A stretch of DNA of 15,626 nucleotides, taken from positions 1 through 15,626 of the forward strand of contig JAZKFR010000135.1 of assembly GCA_040386295.1 (NCBI GenBank), read 5' to 3'. The position numbers and the translations under genes are program-made. The stretch comes from JAZKFR01 sp040386295 (GTDB lineage Bacteria; Pseudomonadota; Gammaproteobacteria; Burkholderiales; Rhodocyclaceae). The notes beneath the pieces are model-generated. The model worked only from the letters and a program-made list of their open reading frames with translations. It searched no databases and had not been told where the DNA came from. Shown here piece after piece: positions 1-7,344 of the stretch (positions are counted from its first letter, which is position 1; every line of letters starts with the position of its first letter).

Positions 1-408
1 GCCGAATCCGAGGAGCAGCTTGCGGCCTTATTGGAAGACTTGTGCGAGCGCAATTTTCTTTCTGACGCGCGTTACGTTGACGCTCGCCTACACACCCGGG
101 GTGCACGTTTAGGTGACGCGCGCATTGCCCATGAACTGCGTCGACAAGGGGTTTCTGCAGAGTTGATTAGCCAAGCAATCAGCGCTGGTGAGGACGAGTT
201 TGTGCGTGCACAACGCGTTTGGCAGCAAAAATTTGCTATTGCGCCAAGCGATGATCGGCAGCGTGTGCGCCAGGTGCGCTTCTTGATGAGTCGTGGTTTC
301 TCTAGCGAAAGTATTCGGCGGGTTCTACGCTTGGCGGTACAAAATCCGGCGCCAAATTCGTCCGATTTGCTTTTCGATCCTGCTCAAGATGATGAGAATA
401 ATGTCTGA
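1..408 (+). CDS. recX: Regulatory protein RecX, 3' part (5' end outside window)
   Basis: RecX binds RecA filaments and modulates recombinase and SOS activity in the cytoplasm. The frame is open from the first base, so the true start lies to the left; 135 codons are visible before the TGA stop. Family features seen are the segment around LSDARYVDARL (helical RecX repeat), GDARIAHELRRQGVS, and near the C-terminus RFLMSRGFSSESIRRVL, which matches the last three-helix repeat. The tail after that (rich in N, S and D) is unconserved. A TTG at 31 could be taken as a start, but the homology already runs upstream of it. The stop overlaps the start region of lptB by 8 bp (or by up to 20 bp if lptB starts at 389), implying translational coupling. 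RecX is usually found next to recA; recA may lie just outside the window. Confidence 0.88.
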   Translation, partial: AESEEQLAALLEDLCERNFLSDARYVDARLHTRGARLGDARIAHELRRQGVSAELISQAISAGEDEFVRAQRVWQQKFAIAPSDDRQRVRQVRFLMSRGFSSESIRRVLRLAVQNPAPNSSDLLFDPAQDDENNV

Positions 409-1135
409 AATCAAACATGTATTGTCGGCGCACAACCTGAAAAAACGATACAAATCGCGTACGGTTGTGCACGATGTGTCTTTCCAGGTGGGGAGTGGCG
501 AAGTGGTGGGTCTACTCGGGCCGAACGGCGCGGGCAAAACCACTTGTTTTTATATGGTCGTTGGATTGGTCGCTTGCGATGGCGGGGATATCCATTTTGA
601 CGAGCAAAAATTGACCCATTTGCCTATCCACAAACGCGCCCGACTGGGTGTTTCTTATTTACCCCAAGAAGCCTCCGTTTTTCGCAAGCTGTCGGTCAGC
701 GATAACATCAAAGCAATCCTTGAATTACAGGGTTTGTCTGCAGAAGAAATCGAGGCGCGCTTGGCTACTTTGCTTGCAGAATTGCATATTGAGCATATCG
801 CCCATAATTCTGCTGCTGCCTTGTCTGGCGGAGAGCGGCGCCGCGTTGAAATTGCCCGTGCGCTGGCAACGCAGCCGAGCTTTATTTTGCTCGACGAACC
901 GTTTGCCGGCGTTGACCCGATTGCTGTTTTGGACATCCAAAAAATCATCCGTTTTCTCAAGGAACGCAATATCGGTGTCTTGATTACCGATCACAATGTG
1001 CGTGAAACGCTGGGCATTTGCGACCATGCTTGCATCATCAACGAAGGACGTGTGCTTGCTTCTGGTCGGCCAGATGAAATCATCTATAATGAGCGGGTGC
1101 GTAAAGTCTATCTAGGCGAGAACTTCCGTTTGTGA
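401..1135 (+). CDS. lptB: LPS export ABC transporter ATP-binding protein LptB
   Basis: This is the cytoplasmic ATPase of the LptB2FGC complex, which extracts lipopolysaccharide from the inner membrane and drives it to the outer membrane. From ATG 401 the product is 244 aa, close to the usual length of about 240. Seen in order: Walker A GPNGAGKTT (residues 40-48), Q-loop Q89 in YLPQEASVF, signature LSGGE (141-145), Walker B ILLDEP (162-167), H-loop H198 in ITDHNV, and the LptB-typical end VRKVYLGENFRL. The upstream in-frame ATGs at 389 and 392 are alternatives; 401 is preferred because MSEIKHVL resembles the family start. The open frame extends back to 293, but that stretch overlaps recX and is not LptB-like. 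Translation is probably coupled to recX. lptC and lptA, the usual upstream partners, are absent from this position. Confidence 0.95.
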   Translation: MSEIKHVLSAHNLKKRYKSRTVVHDVSFQVGSGEVVGLLGPNGAGKTTCFYMVVGLVACDGGDIHFDEQKLTHLPIHKRARLGVSYLPQEASVFRKLSVSDNIKAILELQGLSAEEIEARLATLLAELHIEHIAHNSAAALSGGERRRVEIARALATQPSFILLDEPFAGVDPIAVLDIQKIIRFLKERNIGVLITDHNVRETLGICDHACIINEGRVLASGRPDEIIYNERVRKVYLGENFRL

Positions 1136-1304
1136 TCTGTTCTTTGGTGTGTGCGATGGCGCACCCGAACGCTAAAAGCCAGGGCATTATTCGCTGACCG
1201 TTCGCTGCCGATTCTCCTTATTCCTATTGTCACTGCTGTTATCACCCACTCGGGACGAACAGAACGATGCCGCATCTGGTCTATCGGCTTACTAAGTTGC
1301 GAAC

Positions 1305-2729
1305 ATGACGACGCATTCGCTTGAGCTTAAATTCTCCCAGCATTTGGCGCTGACGCCACAGCTGCAACAGTCGATCCGGCTCTTGCAGCTGTCGACCTTT
1401 GAATTAGAGCAGGAACTGAAAAATTACCTGCTTGAGAATCCCCTGCTCGAGCGGGCAGAAGACGAGTACGCAGCGTTGCCGACAGCGCTGCAAATGACAG
1501 AAAACGATCATACGGCCAGCGCCAAGTCAGAACAGAGCGAGGTGGCCGAAACGGTAGCGCCAAACGATGAAAGCTGGCTCGGCGAAGAACCTTTCTACCC
1601 GACTGCGTCGAGTTCTTTTGACGACGACGATAACGATTACCAAGACGTTCAAGTAGCCACTACCTCGTTGCGCGAACATTTGTCCTGGCAGCTCGGGGTC
1701 ATGAGCATTCCTAATCGTGACCACACGCTGGTGCAATGCCTTATCGACGCCCTGGATGATGATGGCTACTTAACGCAATCCTTGGACGAGTTAGCCGAGA
1801 CCTTACCGCCTGAGCTTGAGATTGCGCCAGAAGAGTTGCAAATTGCGCTTAAACACCTGCAGTACTTTGACCCCACCGGAGTGGGCGCGCGTAACGCGCA
1901 AGAGTGCCTTGCCTTGCAGCTCGCCGCGTTGCCAGAGGATAGCGTGCAGCTTCTGGCGCTAGAGATCGTGCATAAACATTTGGCGCTGTTAGCGGGGCGT
2001 GATTTTGCCAAGCTTAAAAAGCTAACCGCCTGCGATGACGAGGCTTTACGTGCAGCACAACATCTGATTCGTAGCCTAAATCCGCGTCCGGGCGCGCAGT
2101 TTTCGGTGCTTGATACGCGCTACGTGACGCCAGATGTGGTCGTGCGCAAGTTGCGCGGACAATGGATTGTCAACGTCAACGCAGACGCCTATCCCCGTTT
2201 ACGCATCAATCGGCTTTATGCGCAGATTCTCTCGAAACAACGTGGTTCGGGTTTGGCGGGGCATTTGCAAGAGGCGCGTTGGCTGATTAAAAACGTACAA
2301 CAGCGTTTCGATACCATTCTGCGTGTGGCGCAGGCGATAGTGGATCGCCAAAGACAATTTTTCGAGCACGGTGCCGTCGCCATGCGCCCCCTGGTTTTAC
2401 GCGAGATTGCCGAAACTTTAGGCCTGCACGAGTCGACCATTTCTCGCGTGACGACGCAAAAATACATGGCCACCCCATTAGGTATTTTTGAATTGAAGTA
2501 TTTTTTTGGTAGCCACGTTGCCACCGACAGCGGCGGCGCCTGTTCCGCTACGGCTATCCGTGCGCTGATTAAGCAACTGATTGCGGCGGAACAGGCTAAG
2601 AAACCGCTGTCAGACAGCCAAATTGCCGAAATTCTCTCGCAGCAAGGGATTGTTGTGGCGCGCAGAACGGTCGCCAAGTACCGAGAAGCAATGAATATCC
2701 CAGCAGTTAATTTACGTAAGTCCATTTAA
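1305..2729 (+). CDS. rpoN: RNA polymerase sigma-54 factor RpoN
   Basis: Sigma-54 directs RNA polymerase to -24/-12 promoters that need an AAA+ activator. The product is 474 aa, a normal length. Region I at the N-terminus carries the glutamine/leucine-rich activator-interaction segment (SQHLALTPQLQQSIRLLQLS). It is followed by an acidic region II with the run DDDDNDY, then the core-binding domain. The helix-turn-helix (LGLHESTISRVTTQKYM) recognises the -12 element. The RpoN box ARRTVAKYRE at 452-461 reads the -24 element. ATG 1305 fits the family start; the ribosome-binding site is weak. The 169-bp gap after lptB may carry its own promoter, but I cannot point to a convincing one. Downstream hpf, ptsN and hprK follow in the classical rpoN neighbourhood. 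Confidence 0.97.
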   Translation: MTTHSLELKFSQHLALTPQLQQSIRLLQLSTFELEQELKNYLLENPLLERAEDEYAALPTALQMTENDHTASAKSEQSEVAETVAPNDESWLGEEPFYPTASSSFDDDDNDYQDVQVATTSLREHLSWQLGVMSIPNRDHTLVQCLIDALDDDGYLTQSLDELAETLPPELEIAPEELQIALKHLQYFDPTGVGARNAQECLALQLAALPEDSVQLLALEIVHKHLALLAGRDFAKLKKLTACDDEALRAAQHLIRSLNPRPGAQFSVLDTRYVTPDVVVRKLRGQWIVNVNADAYPRLRINRLYAQILSKQRGSGLAGHLQEARWLIKNVQQRFDTILRVAQAIVDRQRQFFEHGAVAMRPLVLREIAETLGLHESTISRVTTQKYMATPLGIFELKYFFGSHVATDSGGACSATAIRALIKQLIAAEQAKKPLSDSQIAEILSQQGIVVARRTVAKYREAMNIPAVNLRKSI

Positions 2730-2731
2730 AA

Positions 2732-2746
2732 AGGAGACGCACCATG
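2732..2746 (+). promoter_or_regulatory. Ribosome binding site and start of hpf
   Basis: AGGAGACGCACCATG is a strong Shine-Dalgarno (AGGAG) placed correctly before the hpf ATG at 2744. The identical 15 bases precede lapD at 7330-7344. Confidence 0.75.
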
Positions 2747-3079
2747 AACCTAAGCATCAGCGGGCATCATCTTGAGATCACGCCGGCTATCCGGGAATAC
2801 GTACAGGCAAAACTGGATAGAGTACGTCGTCACTTTGACCACGTGATTGATGTGAACGTCATTCTGTCTGTTGAGAAACTTAAGCAAAAGGCTGAAGTCA
2901 CCGTACACCTGGCAGGACAAGATATTTACGTTGAGGCAGCGGAAGAAAATCTTTACGCCGCAATTGATAACTTGGTCGACAAACTTGATCGACAAGTACA
3001 AAAACACAAACAGAAACTGCAAGACCACCATCGTGGTGAGAAGATGTCTAACTATATTCCAGACACTTCAGCTGATTAG
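2744..3079 (+). CDS. hpf: Ribosome hibernation promoting factor HPF (sigma-54 modulation protein family)
   Basis: HPF binds the 30S subunit near the decoding centre and promotes inactive ribosome dimers in stationary phase. The 111-aa product has the short-HPF fold: N-terminal MNLSISGHHLEITPAIREYV, then the basic helix KLDRVRRHFDHV, the beta strand with VEVTVHLAG-like sequence (actual AEVTVHLAG), and the second helix AAIDNLVDKLDRQVQKHKQK. It lacks the C-terminal dimerisation domain of long HPF, so it is the gamma-proteobacterial/beta-proteobacterial short type. It starts 14 bp after rpoN behind a strong ribosome-binding site, so it is probably co-transcribed with rpoN. A hairpin lies shortly after its stop, at 3089-3119. 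Confidence 0.95.
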   Translation: MNLSISGHHLEITPAIREYVQAKLDRVRRHFDHVIDVNVILSVEKLKQKAEVTVHLAGQDIYVEAAEENLYAAIDNLVDKLDRQVQKHKQKLQDHHRGEKMSNYIPDTSAD

Positions 3080-3088
3080 TCAGCGTTT

Positions 3089-3119
3089 GGTGACAAGCCT
3101 GCTACTTGAACTTGTCGCC
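3089..3119 (+). terminator. Hairpin between hpf and ptsN (possible terminator or attenuator)
   Basis: GGTGACAAG (3089-3097) pairs with CTTGTCGCC (3111-3119): nine base pairs with one G-T wobble and a 13-nt loop. A pyrimidine-rich but not pure T stretch (TGTTTCTTCC) follows, so a weak intrinsic terminator is possible. A smaller 5-bp hairpin, GCTGA/TCAGC at 3071-3084, overlaps the hpf stop codon. Confidence 0.4.
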
Positions 3120-3159
3120 TGTTTCTTCCTTGCTGAGCGCTTCTTCATTGTTGTTAGAT

Positions 3160-3603
3160 ATGAACCTGATTGCCGAACTTCTGCCGCTTGAGAACATCGT
3201 GATCGATCTTGACGCGAGCAGCAAAAAACGTCTGTTTGAGCAGGCCGGTCTACTCTTTGAAAATAATCAAGGGGTCGCCCGTAGCCTTGTGTTTGACAGT
3301 CTTTTTGCACGTGAAAAATTGGGGTCGACCGGCTTAGGCCAAGGGATTGCGATTCCGCACGGACGGATCAAAGGGCTGAAAGAAGCGACGGGGGCATTTT
3401 TTCGCTTAGCCGTACCGGTGCCTTTTGATTCGCCCGATGGTAAGCCGGTGTCGCTGCTATTTGTCTTGTTGGTTCCCGAACAAGCAACCGAGCAGCATTT
3501 ACACATTCTGTCTGCGCTGGCACAACGCTTCTCCGACCGGAGTTGCCGCGAAGCCCTGAGTGTGGCCTTGGACAGAGAAACGATTCAGCAACTCTTGAGT
3601 TAG
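3160..3603 (+). CDS. ptsN: PTS IIA-like nitrogen regulatory protein PtsN (EIIA-Ntr)
   Basis: EIIA-Ntr is the terminal phospho-acceptor of the nitrogen PTS (PtsP-NPr-PtsN), a regulatory rather than sugar-transporting system. From ATG 3160 the product is 147 aa: MNLIAELLPLENIVIDLDAS at the start, SKKRLFEQAGLLFEN, FDSLFAREKLGSTGLGQG, and the active-site histidine H67 in the sequence GIAIPHGR. Later come VSLLFVLLVPE and HLHILSALAQRFSDR, all typical of the PTS EIIA type-2 fold. An in-frame TTG at 3106 would add 18 low-complexity residues (SSLLSASSLLL) that family members lack, so I reject it. No clear Shine-Dalgarno precedes 3160. It is separated from hprK by 5 bp, a tight operon junction. Confidence 0.94.
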   Translation: MNLIAELLPLENIVIDLDASSKKRLFEQAGLLFENNQGVARSLVFDSLFAREKLGSTGLGQGIAIPHGRIKGLKEATGAFFRLAVPVPFDSPDGKPVSLLFVLLVPEQATEQHLHILSALAQRFSDRSCREALSVALDRETIQQLLS

Positions 3604-3608
3604 AAGCC

Positions 3609-4295
3609 ATGGCGACGACGCGGCAATTCAGTGTGGCAAAACTGTACGAAGACCATCGTGAAAAGCTGCGCCTTAACTGGGTTGCGGCGCTCGGGGTAGA
3701 TCGTCAAATCGAGCTAAAAGAACAGGGCAATTACGGTGCCGACGTCATCGGCCATCTGAATTTGATTCACCCCGAACGTTTGCAAGTGATCGGTGAGGCC
3801 GAGCAGGCTTGGGGTATGCGCGTCACTCCAGATCGTCTACGCCACCAAATCGAAGAGTTGTTGTCGGCTTCTCCGCCCGCACTGATTGTCGCCGATGGAC
3901 TAGAAATTTTGCCCTTTGTCTTGGCTGCCTGCGAGACGACGCAGACGCCGCTGTTCGCTAGCCCGAAGCCTTGTTCAGCGGTGATTGACCTGTTACGGAT
4001 TTATCTCTCGCGTAGGCTTGCCGATACGCTTTCGGTACACGGTGTGTTTATGGACGTGTTTGGGATGGGTGTCCTGGTCACGGGCGATTCCGGCGTTGGT
4101 AAAAGCGAGTTGGCGCTGGAGTTAATCTCACGCGGGCATGGTTTAGTCGCCGATGATGTGGTCGAGCTTGCCTGCATTGCGCCAACGACCATCGAAGGGC
4201 GCAGCCCAGGAATGTTGCGCGATTACTTGGAAGTGCGCGGATTGGGTTTGTTGAATATCCGAACTATCTTCGGCGAAACAGCGTCGCGCCGCAAA
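3609..4295 (+). CDS. hprK: HPr kinase/phosphorylase, N-terminal part (gene interrupted)
   Basis: HprK phosphorylates and dephosphorylates HPr or NPr on serine, linking the PTS to regulation. About 229 codons from ATG 3609 match the family: an N-terminal domain, then HGVFMDVFGMGVLVTGDSG with the Walker A GDSGVGKSE, the region ISRGHGLVADDVVE, and the HprK signature YLEVRGLGLLNIRTIFGETA ending near 4283. After RRK (about 4287-4295) the family pattern stops. The frame stays open to 4472 but encodes an Arg/Pro-rich sequence that is not HprK. The missing stretch should be roughly 40 residues. The genuine C-terminus resumes after the N gap at 4513. The start is 5 bp after ptsN. I infer an intact gene in the organism, broken here by assembly. 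Confidence 0.85.
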
Positions 4296-4502
4296 CGTCT
4301 GCCGCCTCCTGCTCCCGGTGGATTGCGCGACCATCGAGATAAAGTTGGTGGCGCGTCATGGGCACGTAGTCGGTCGCCTCGACCAGCGTCCGCATCACGC
4401 CGACGACATACTCGCGTTGGCCTGGCTCGCCGCGGGCGGCGTCAGCGGCGATGTTTGGAGGTGAAGGCATAGGCGTCTGCGGCACCGATGGTCAGCGCAG
4501 GG
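4296..4502. other. GC-rich segment foreign to hprK, probable chimeric contig end
   Basis: This segment replaces the expected middle of hprK and abuts the N gap. My hand count of 4281-4502 gives about 67% G+C, well above its surroundings. On the - strand a frame from about 4485 down reads codons with nearly all G or C at third positions (for example MRTLVEATDYVPMTRHQLYL), so it may be coding DNA from a high-GC organism. I do not recognise the product. The simplest reading is a misassembled or contaminating read at a contig end; a real insertion is less likely. Confidence 0.6.
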
Positions 4503-4512
4503 NNNNNNNNNN
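4503..4512. other. Assembly gap (10 N)
   Basis: A run of ten N, a fixed-size scaffold placeholder, inside hprK. The true gap size is unknown. About 120 bp of hprK coding sequence is unaccounted for. Confidence 0.98.
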
Positions 4513-4671
4513 CCGGTGCGTAAGGTCGTCATTCCTGTCGCGGCGGGACGTAATCTGGCTGTGCTCCTAGAAGCGGCCGTGCGCAACACCATTTTGCAAT
4601 TACGCGGCATTGATAGCATGACCGAGTTTATTGATCGTCAGCAACAGGCTGTCTTGGACGATGACCTTTAA
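4513..4671 (+). CDS. hprK: HPr kinase/phosphorylase, C-terminal part
   Basis: The frame from the first base after the gap reads PVRKVVIPVAAGRNLAVLLE, then AAVRNTILQLRGIDSMTEF and IDRQQQAVLDDDL before TAA at 4669-4671. This is the conserved C-terminal K/R-loop and helix region of HprK (52 residues). It joins the N-terminal part at 3609-4295, so one gene of about 320 codons is inferred. In many betaproteobacteria rapZ follows hprK; here the next gene is a sodium:solute symporter, 159 bp downstream. The intervening 4672-4830 holds no gene I can support. Confidence 0.88.
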   Translation, partial: PVRKVVIPVAAGRNLAVLLEAAVRNTILQLRGIDSMTEFIDRQQQAVLDDDL

Positions 4672-4830
4672 TGCGCGCGATTACCGTGCCAGTCGCCACG
4701 TGCTGTTCTGAGCGGATTTGCCGCTGCCACGCCTTATCGTTTACCGCACGCGTGCTGCCGCCTTGCCACGCCCAGATTGCGTCCGTTCCCTTTATCCCCG
4801 TTTCTTAATCTCTTTTAATCGTTTCCCAGC

Positions 4831-6339
4831 ATGCTGATCTGGTTTGTCGTCGTTTATCTCATGGCTTCTATCGGTGTTGGCTTGTACGCGGCAACGCGTG
4901 TGCATAACACTAAAGACTTCGCTGTGGCGGGGCGTTGTTTGCCTTTGCCGGTCGTTATGGCCACTGTGTTTGCCACTTGGTTTGGCGCGGAAGCCGTGTT
5001 CGGTGTTTCGGCAACCTTTGTTCAAGATGGTCTGCGCGGGGTTGTGGCTGATCCCTTTGGTGCCAGCTTGTGCTTGGTCATTGCAGGTATTTTCTACGGC
5101 ACTAAGCTGTACAAATTAAACGTTTTGACCTTGGGCGATTTTTTTCGGATGCGCTACAACCGCACGGTTGAAGTGCTGACCACGCTGTGCATAGTCGCTT
5201 CTTATCTTGGTTGGGTATCCGCACAAATCAAAGCGCTCGGCCTAGTTTTTAGCGTGGTGACAGACGGCGCCTTGTCCGAACCGGTGGGGATGATTCTCGG
5301 CGCCTGCATTGTGCTGACCTACACCGTATTCGGCGGCATGTTCGCGGTCGCCGTGCTGGATTTTGTGCAGATGGGCGTGGTTATGGGCGGCATGCTCTAC
5401 ATCAGCTATCTAGTCGCTGATTTAACGGGGGGAGCTGGCGTCGTGGTGAGCCATGCCGCTGCGGCTGGCAAGCTAGATTTTTTCCCTGATGCTGATGCCG
5501 CGCAGTGGCTTGCCTTCCTGGGCGCCTGGATCACCATGATGCTCGGTTCGGTGCCGCAACAAGACGTATTTCAGCGTGTGACTTCGGCGAAAAGTGCCAA
5601 GGTTGCCATCCTCGCTTCGCTGCTGGGTGCAGGCCTTTATTTTTGCTTTACCTTTATTCCGATGTTTATCGCCTACGCGGCAACTTTGATTGATCCCATC
5701 GTCTTTAACCAACTGATTGCACATGATTCTCAGCGTGTGTTGCCGACCCTGGTCTTGCAACACACGCCGGTTTTGGCGCAAGCCATTTTCTTTGGTGCCG
5801 TGCTCTCGGCGATTATGAGCTGCTCTTCGGCGACCTTGCTTGCGCCTTCGGTTGCTTTCTCTGAAAACATTATTCGTGGCGCCTTTCCTGAGCTCAGTGA
5901 TCGCGCATTTCTACGCATCATGCGCCTGACCATCGTCGGCTTTGCCTGCATCGTATTGGGCTTTGCTTTGAGTAGTAATGTCTCGATTTTTAAAATGGTC
6001 GAGAATGCGTACAAAATTACCCTGGCGGGTGCTTTTGTCCCGCTATTCTTTGGCGCTTATTGGCAGCGCGCTACAACGCAAGGGGCGTTGGCGGCGATTT
6101 TTGGAGGAATCCTCTCCTGGTTAATGGTCGAATTCCTGCTCGGCGAGCAAAGTTTGGTGCCCGCGCAATTGATCGGCCTCGCTATCAGTTTATGCGGGAT
6201 GCTGGCTGGCTCGCTTTTGCCGCAGTGGTTTGGTGTAGCGGCTCTTGATTCCGGCAAGACCGCGCGCCATCGGCTATCGGCGCACCGAGCAGCGGCGCAG
6301 ACACACCATGCCGAGCCACTGCACCGTCATCCAGAATAA
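4831..6339 (+). CDS. Sodium:solute symporter, SSS family (PutP/PanF-like)
   Basis: This is an inner-membrane secondary transporter of the LeuT fold that couples solute uptake to sodium. The product is 502 aa with about 13 hydrophobic segments. Family-typical stretches are GVGLYAATRVHNTKDFAVAG near the N-terminus, FATWFGAEAVFGVSATFV, the loop LYKLNVLTLGDFFRMRYNR, YLGWVSAQIKALGLVF, and GSVPQQDVFQRVTSAKSAK in the middle. The substrate cannot be read from sequence; proline, pantothenate or a carboxylate are all possible. ATG 4831 is the only reasonable start, because an in-frame TAA lies at 4816-4818; it has no good ribosome-binding site. The last 30 or so residues form a hydrophilic, His/Ala/Arg-rich tail without family similarity. 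It stands apart from the flanking operons (159 bp upstream, 108 bp downstream). Confidence 0.88.
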   Translation: MLIWFVVVYLMASIGVGLYAATRVHNTKDFAVAGRCLPLPVVMATVFATWFGAEAVFGVSATFVQDGLRGVVADPFGASLCLVIAGIFYGTKLYKLNVLTLGDFFRMRYNRTVEVLTTLCIVASYLGWVSAQIKALGLVFSVVTDGALSEPVGMILGACIVLTYTVFGGMFAVAVLDFVQMGVVMGGMLYISYLVADLTGGAGVVVSHAAAAGKLDFFPDADAAQWLAFLGAWITMMLGSVPQQDVFQRVTSAKSAKVAILASLLGAGLYFCFTFIPMFIAYAATLIDPIVFNQLIAHDSQRVLPTLVLQHTPVLAQAIFFGAVLSAIMSCSSATLLAPSVAFSENIIRGAFPELSDRAFLRIMRLTIVGFACIVLGFALSSNVSIFKMVENAYKITLAGAFVPLFFGAYWQRATTQGALAAIFGGILSWLMVEFLLGEQSLVPAQLIGLAISLCGMLAGSLLPQWFGVAALDSGKTARHRLSAHRAAAQTHHAEPLHRHPE

Positions 6340-6368
6340 ACTTGGCGGCGCGCGCTAGTTCGTATCTC

Positions 6369-6392
6369 TGCGTATTCATTATGCGTATTCAT
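6369..6392 (+). repeat. 11-bp direct repeat upstream of lapG
   Basis: TGCGTATTCAT occurs at 6369-6379 and again at 6382-6392, a 13-bp period, 56 bp before the lapG start. A third CGTAT is at 6361-6365. It may be a regulator site or promoter part; function unknown. Confidence 0.55.
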
Positions 6393-6447
6393 ATTCAACC
6401 CAGCCCTTGCCAATACCCCCTGTGCGGTACTGTGCTGCAGGTCGCTG

Positions 6448-7200
6448 ATGTTGTTTGAACGCATCCTCTCGCGGTATAGGCAGATCCTCTTTTGGCTGCT
6501 GCTGCTTTTGCTCTTCGGTGCGCATGCAGCGCTTGATCCTGCGGCTAATCTGCGCCAGCAAATGAGCGCACGTTTTGGTGCCGCACGCCTGCCTGTGCTT
6601 GACGAGTGGCAAGCAATGTTGAACGCCAGCACCACCTTGAACGACGCAGCAAAACTCAAACTGACCAATGATTTCTTTAATAAAAATATCGTCTTTGACA
6701 GCGACATCAACATTTGGCAAAAAAGCGATTATTGGGCTACACCGCTTGAAACAATGGGGCGCGGGCAGGGAGACTGCGAAGACTATGCCATCGCAAAATA
6801 CTATTCGCTGCTCATTCTGGGTGTTCCGGTCAAACAAATGCGCTTGGTTTATGTCAAGGCTCAGTTCGAGACTGTCGCAGGCCCAGTGCAACAAGCGCAC
6901 ATGGTGCTTGCTTACTACGATAAACCCAGCGCTGATCCGCAGATTCTAGACAACTTAATTCCGACTATTCGTAAAGCATCGCAACGACCTGATTTGTCGC
7001 CCGTTTTTAGTTTCAATAGCGAAGGCATTTTTGCCGGTGTTTCCAGCCAGGAGAATGGCAGTATTGGCCGAACAGATCGTCTTTCGCGTTGGGAAGAGTT
7101 AATGCGGCGTGCGCGCGCCGAGGGCTTTGATGCTTTGGTGCAAAAATCACTGTCGCAACAACGCAGCACGCGCACTAGCGCCGCGACCGGGTCGAACTGA
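6448..7200 (+). CDS. lapG: LapG-type periplasmic transglutaminase-like cysteine protease
   Basis: LapG cuts the N-terminal retention module of LapA-type adhesins in the periplasm, releasing them from the cell surface; LapD inhibits it when c-di-GMP is high. The 250-aa product begins with a basic end and a hydrophobic stretch (about residues 13-27, ending in AHA), an N-terminal signal peptide or anchor. The BTLCP (DUF920) core follows: RFGAARLPVLDEWQ, then the catalytic cysteine C110 in RGQGDCEDYAIAKYYSL, H151 in QQAHMVLAY and D168 in ILDNL. Acidic residues E111 and D112 next to the cysteine fit the calcium-binding site known in LapG. Spacing His-Asp (17) equals the Pseudomonas enzyme as I recall it. 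The C-terminal 40 residues are a polar tail. lapD follows after 141 bp, the usual pairing. Confidence 0.93.
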   Translation: MLFERILSRYRQILFWLLLLLLFGAHAALDPAANLRQQMSARFGAARLPVLDEWQAMLNASTTLNDAAKLKLTNDFFNKNIVFDSDINIWQKSDYWATPLETMGRGQGDCEDYAIAKYYSLLILGVPVKQMRLVYVKAQFETVAGPVQQAHMVLAYYDKPSADPQILDNLIPTIRKASQRPDLSPVFSFNSEGIFAGVSSQENGSIGRTDRLSRWEELMRRARAEGFDALVQKSLSQQRSTRTSAATGSN

Positions 7201-7329
7201 GGTGTCAAGCGCACCATAAATTAAGCGAGAAACGAGCTTGCCATTCCCGATCAATCAGTCCTGCATTGAGGGCGCCTGTGCTTTGGCGCTGATCAGAGCC
7301 GCATCAACTGCAACAATACGCATCAAGTG

Positions 7330-7344
7330 AGGAGACGCACCATG
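7330..7344 (+). promoter_or_regulatory. Ribosome binding site deciding the lapD start
   Basis: AGGAGACGCACC stands directly before ATG 7342 with correct spacing. It rules out the in-frame GTG at 7327, which lies upstream of the Shine-Dalgarno. The same 15 bases occur before hpf. Confidence 0.75.

Noticed and set aside
293..400. Upstream extension of lptB to position 293
   Set aside because: It overlaps conserved recX coding sequence and encodes residues absent from LptB proteins.
1157..1172. Hairpin GTGTGC/GCGCAC after lptB as a terminator
   Set aside because: Only six pairs including a wobble and no following T tract; too weak to call.
2216..2725. Long antisense open frame (169 codons) opposite rpoN
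   Set aside because: It mirrors the conserved rpoN coding sequence, is rich in Cys/Ser/Arg as shadow frames are, and has no family similarity.
4831..6339. Functional link of the symporter to the Lap system
   Set aside because: It is separated by 108 bp with no overlap or shared motif in its own leader, and SSS transporters are not known Lap components.
6379..6900. Antisense open frame of 173 codons across the start of lapG
   Set aside because: lapG has all catalytic motifs in the + frame; the antisense product shows no recognisable domain.
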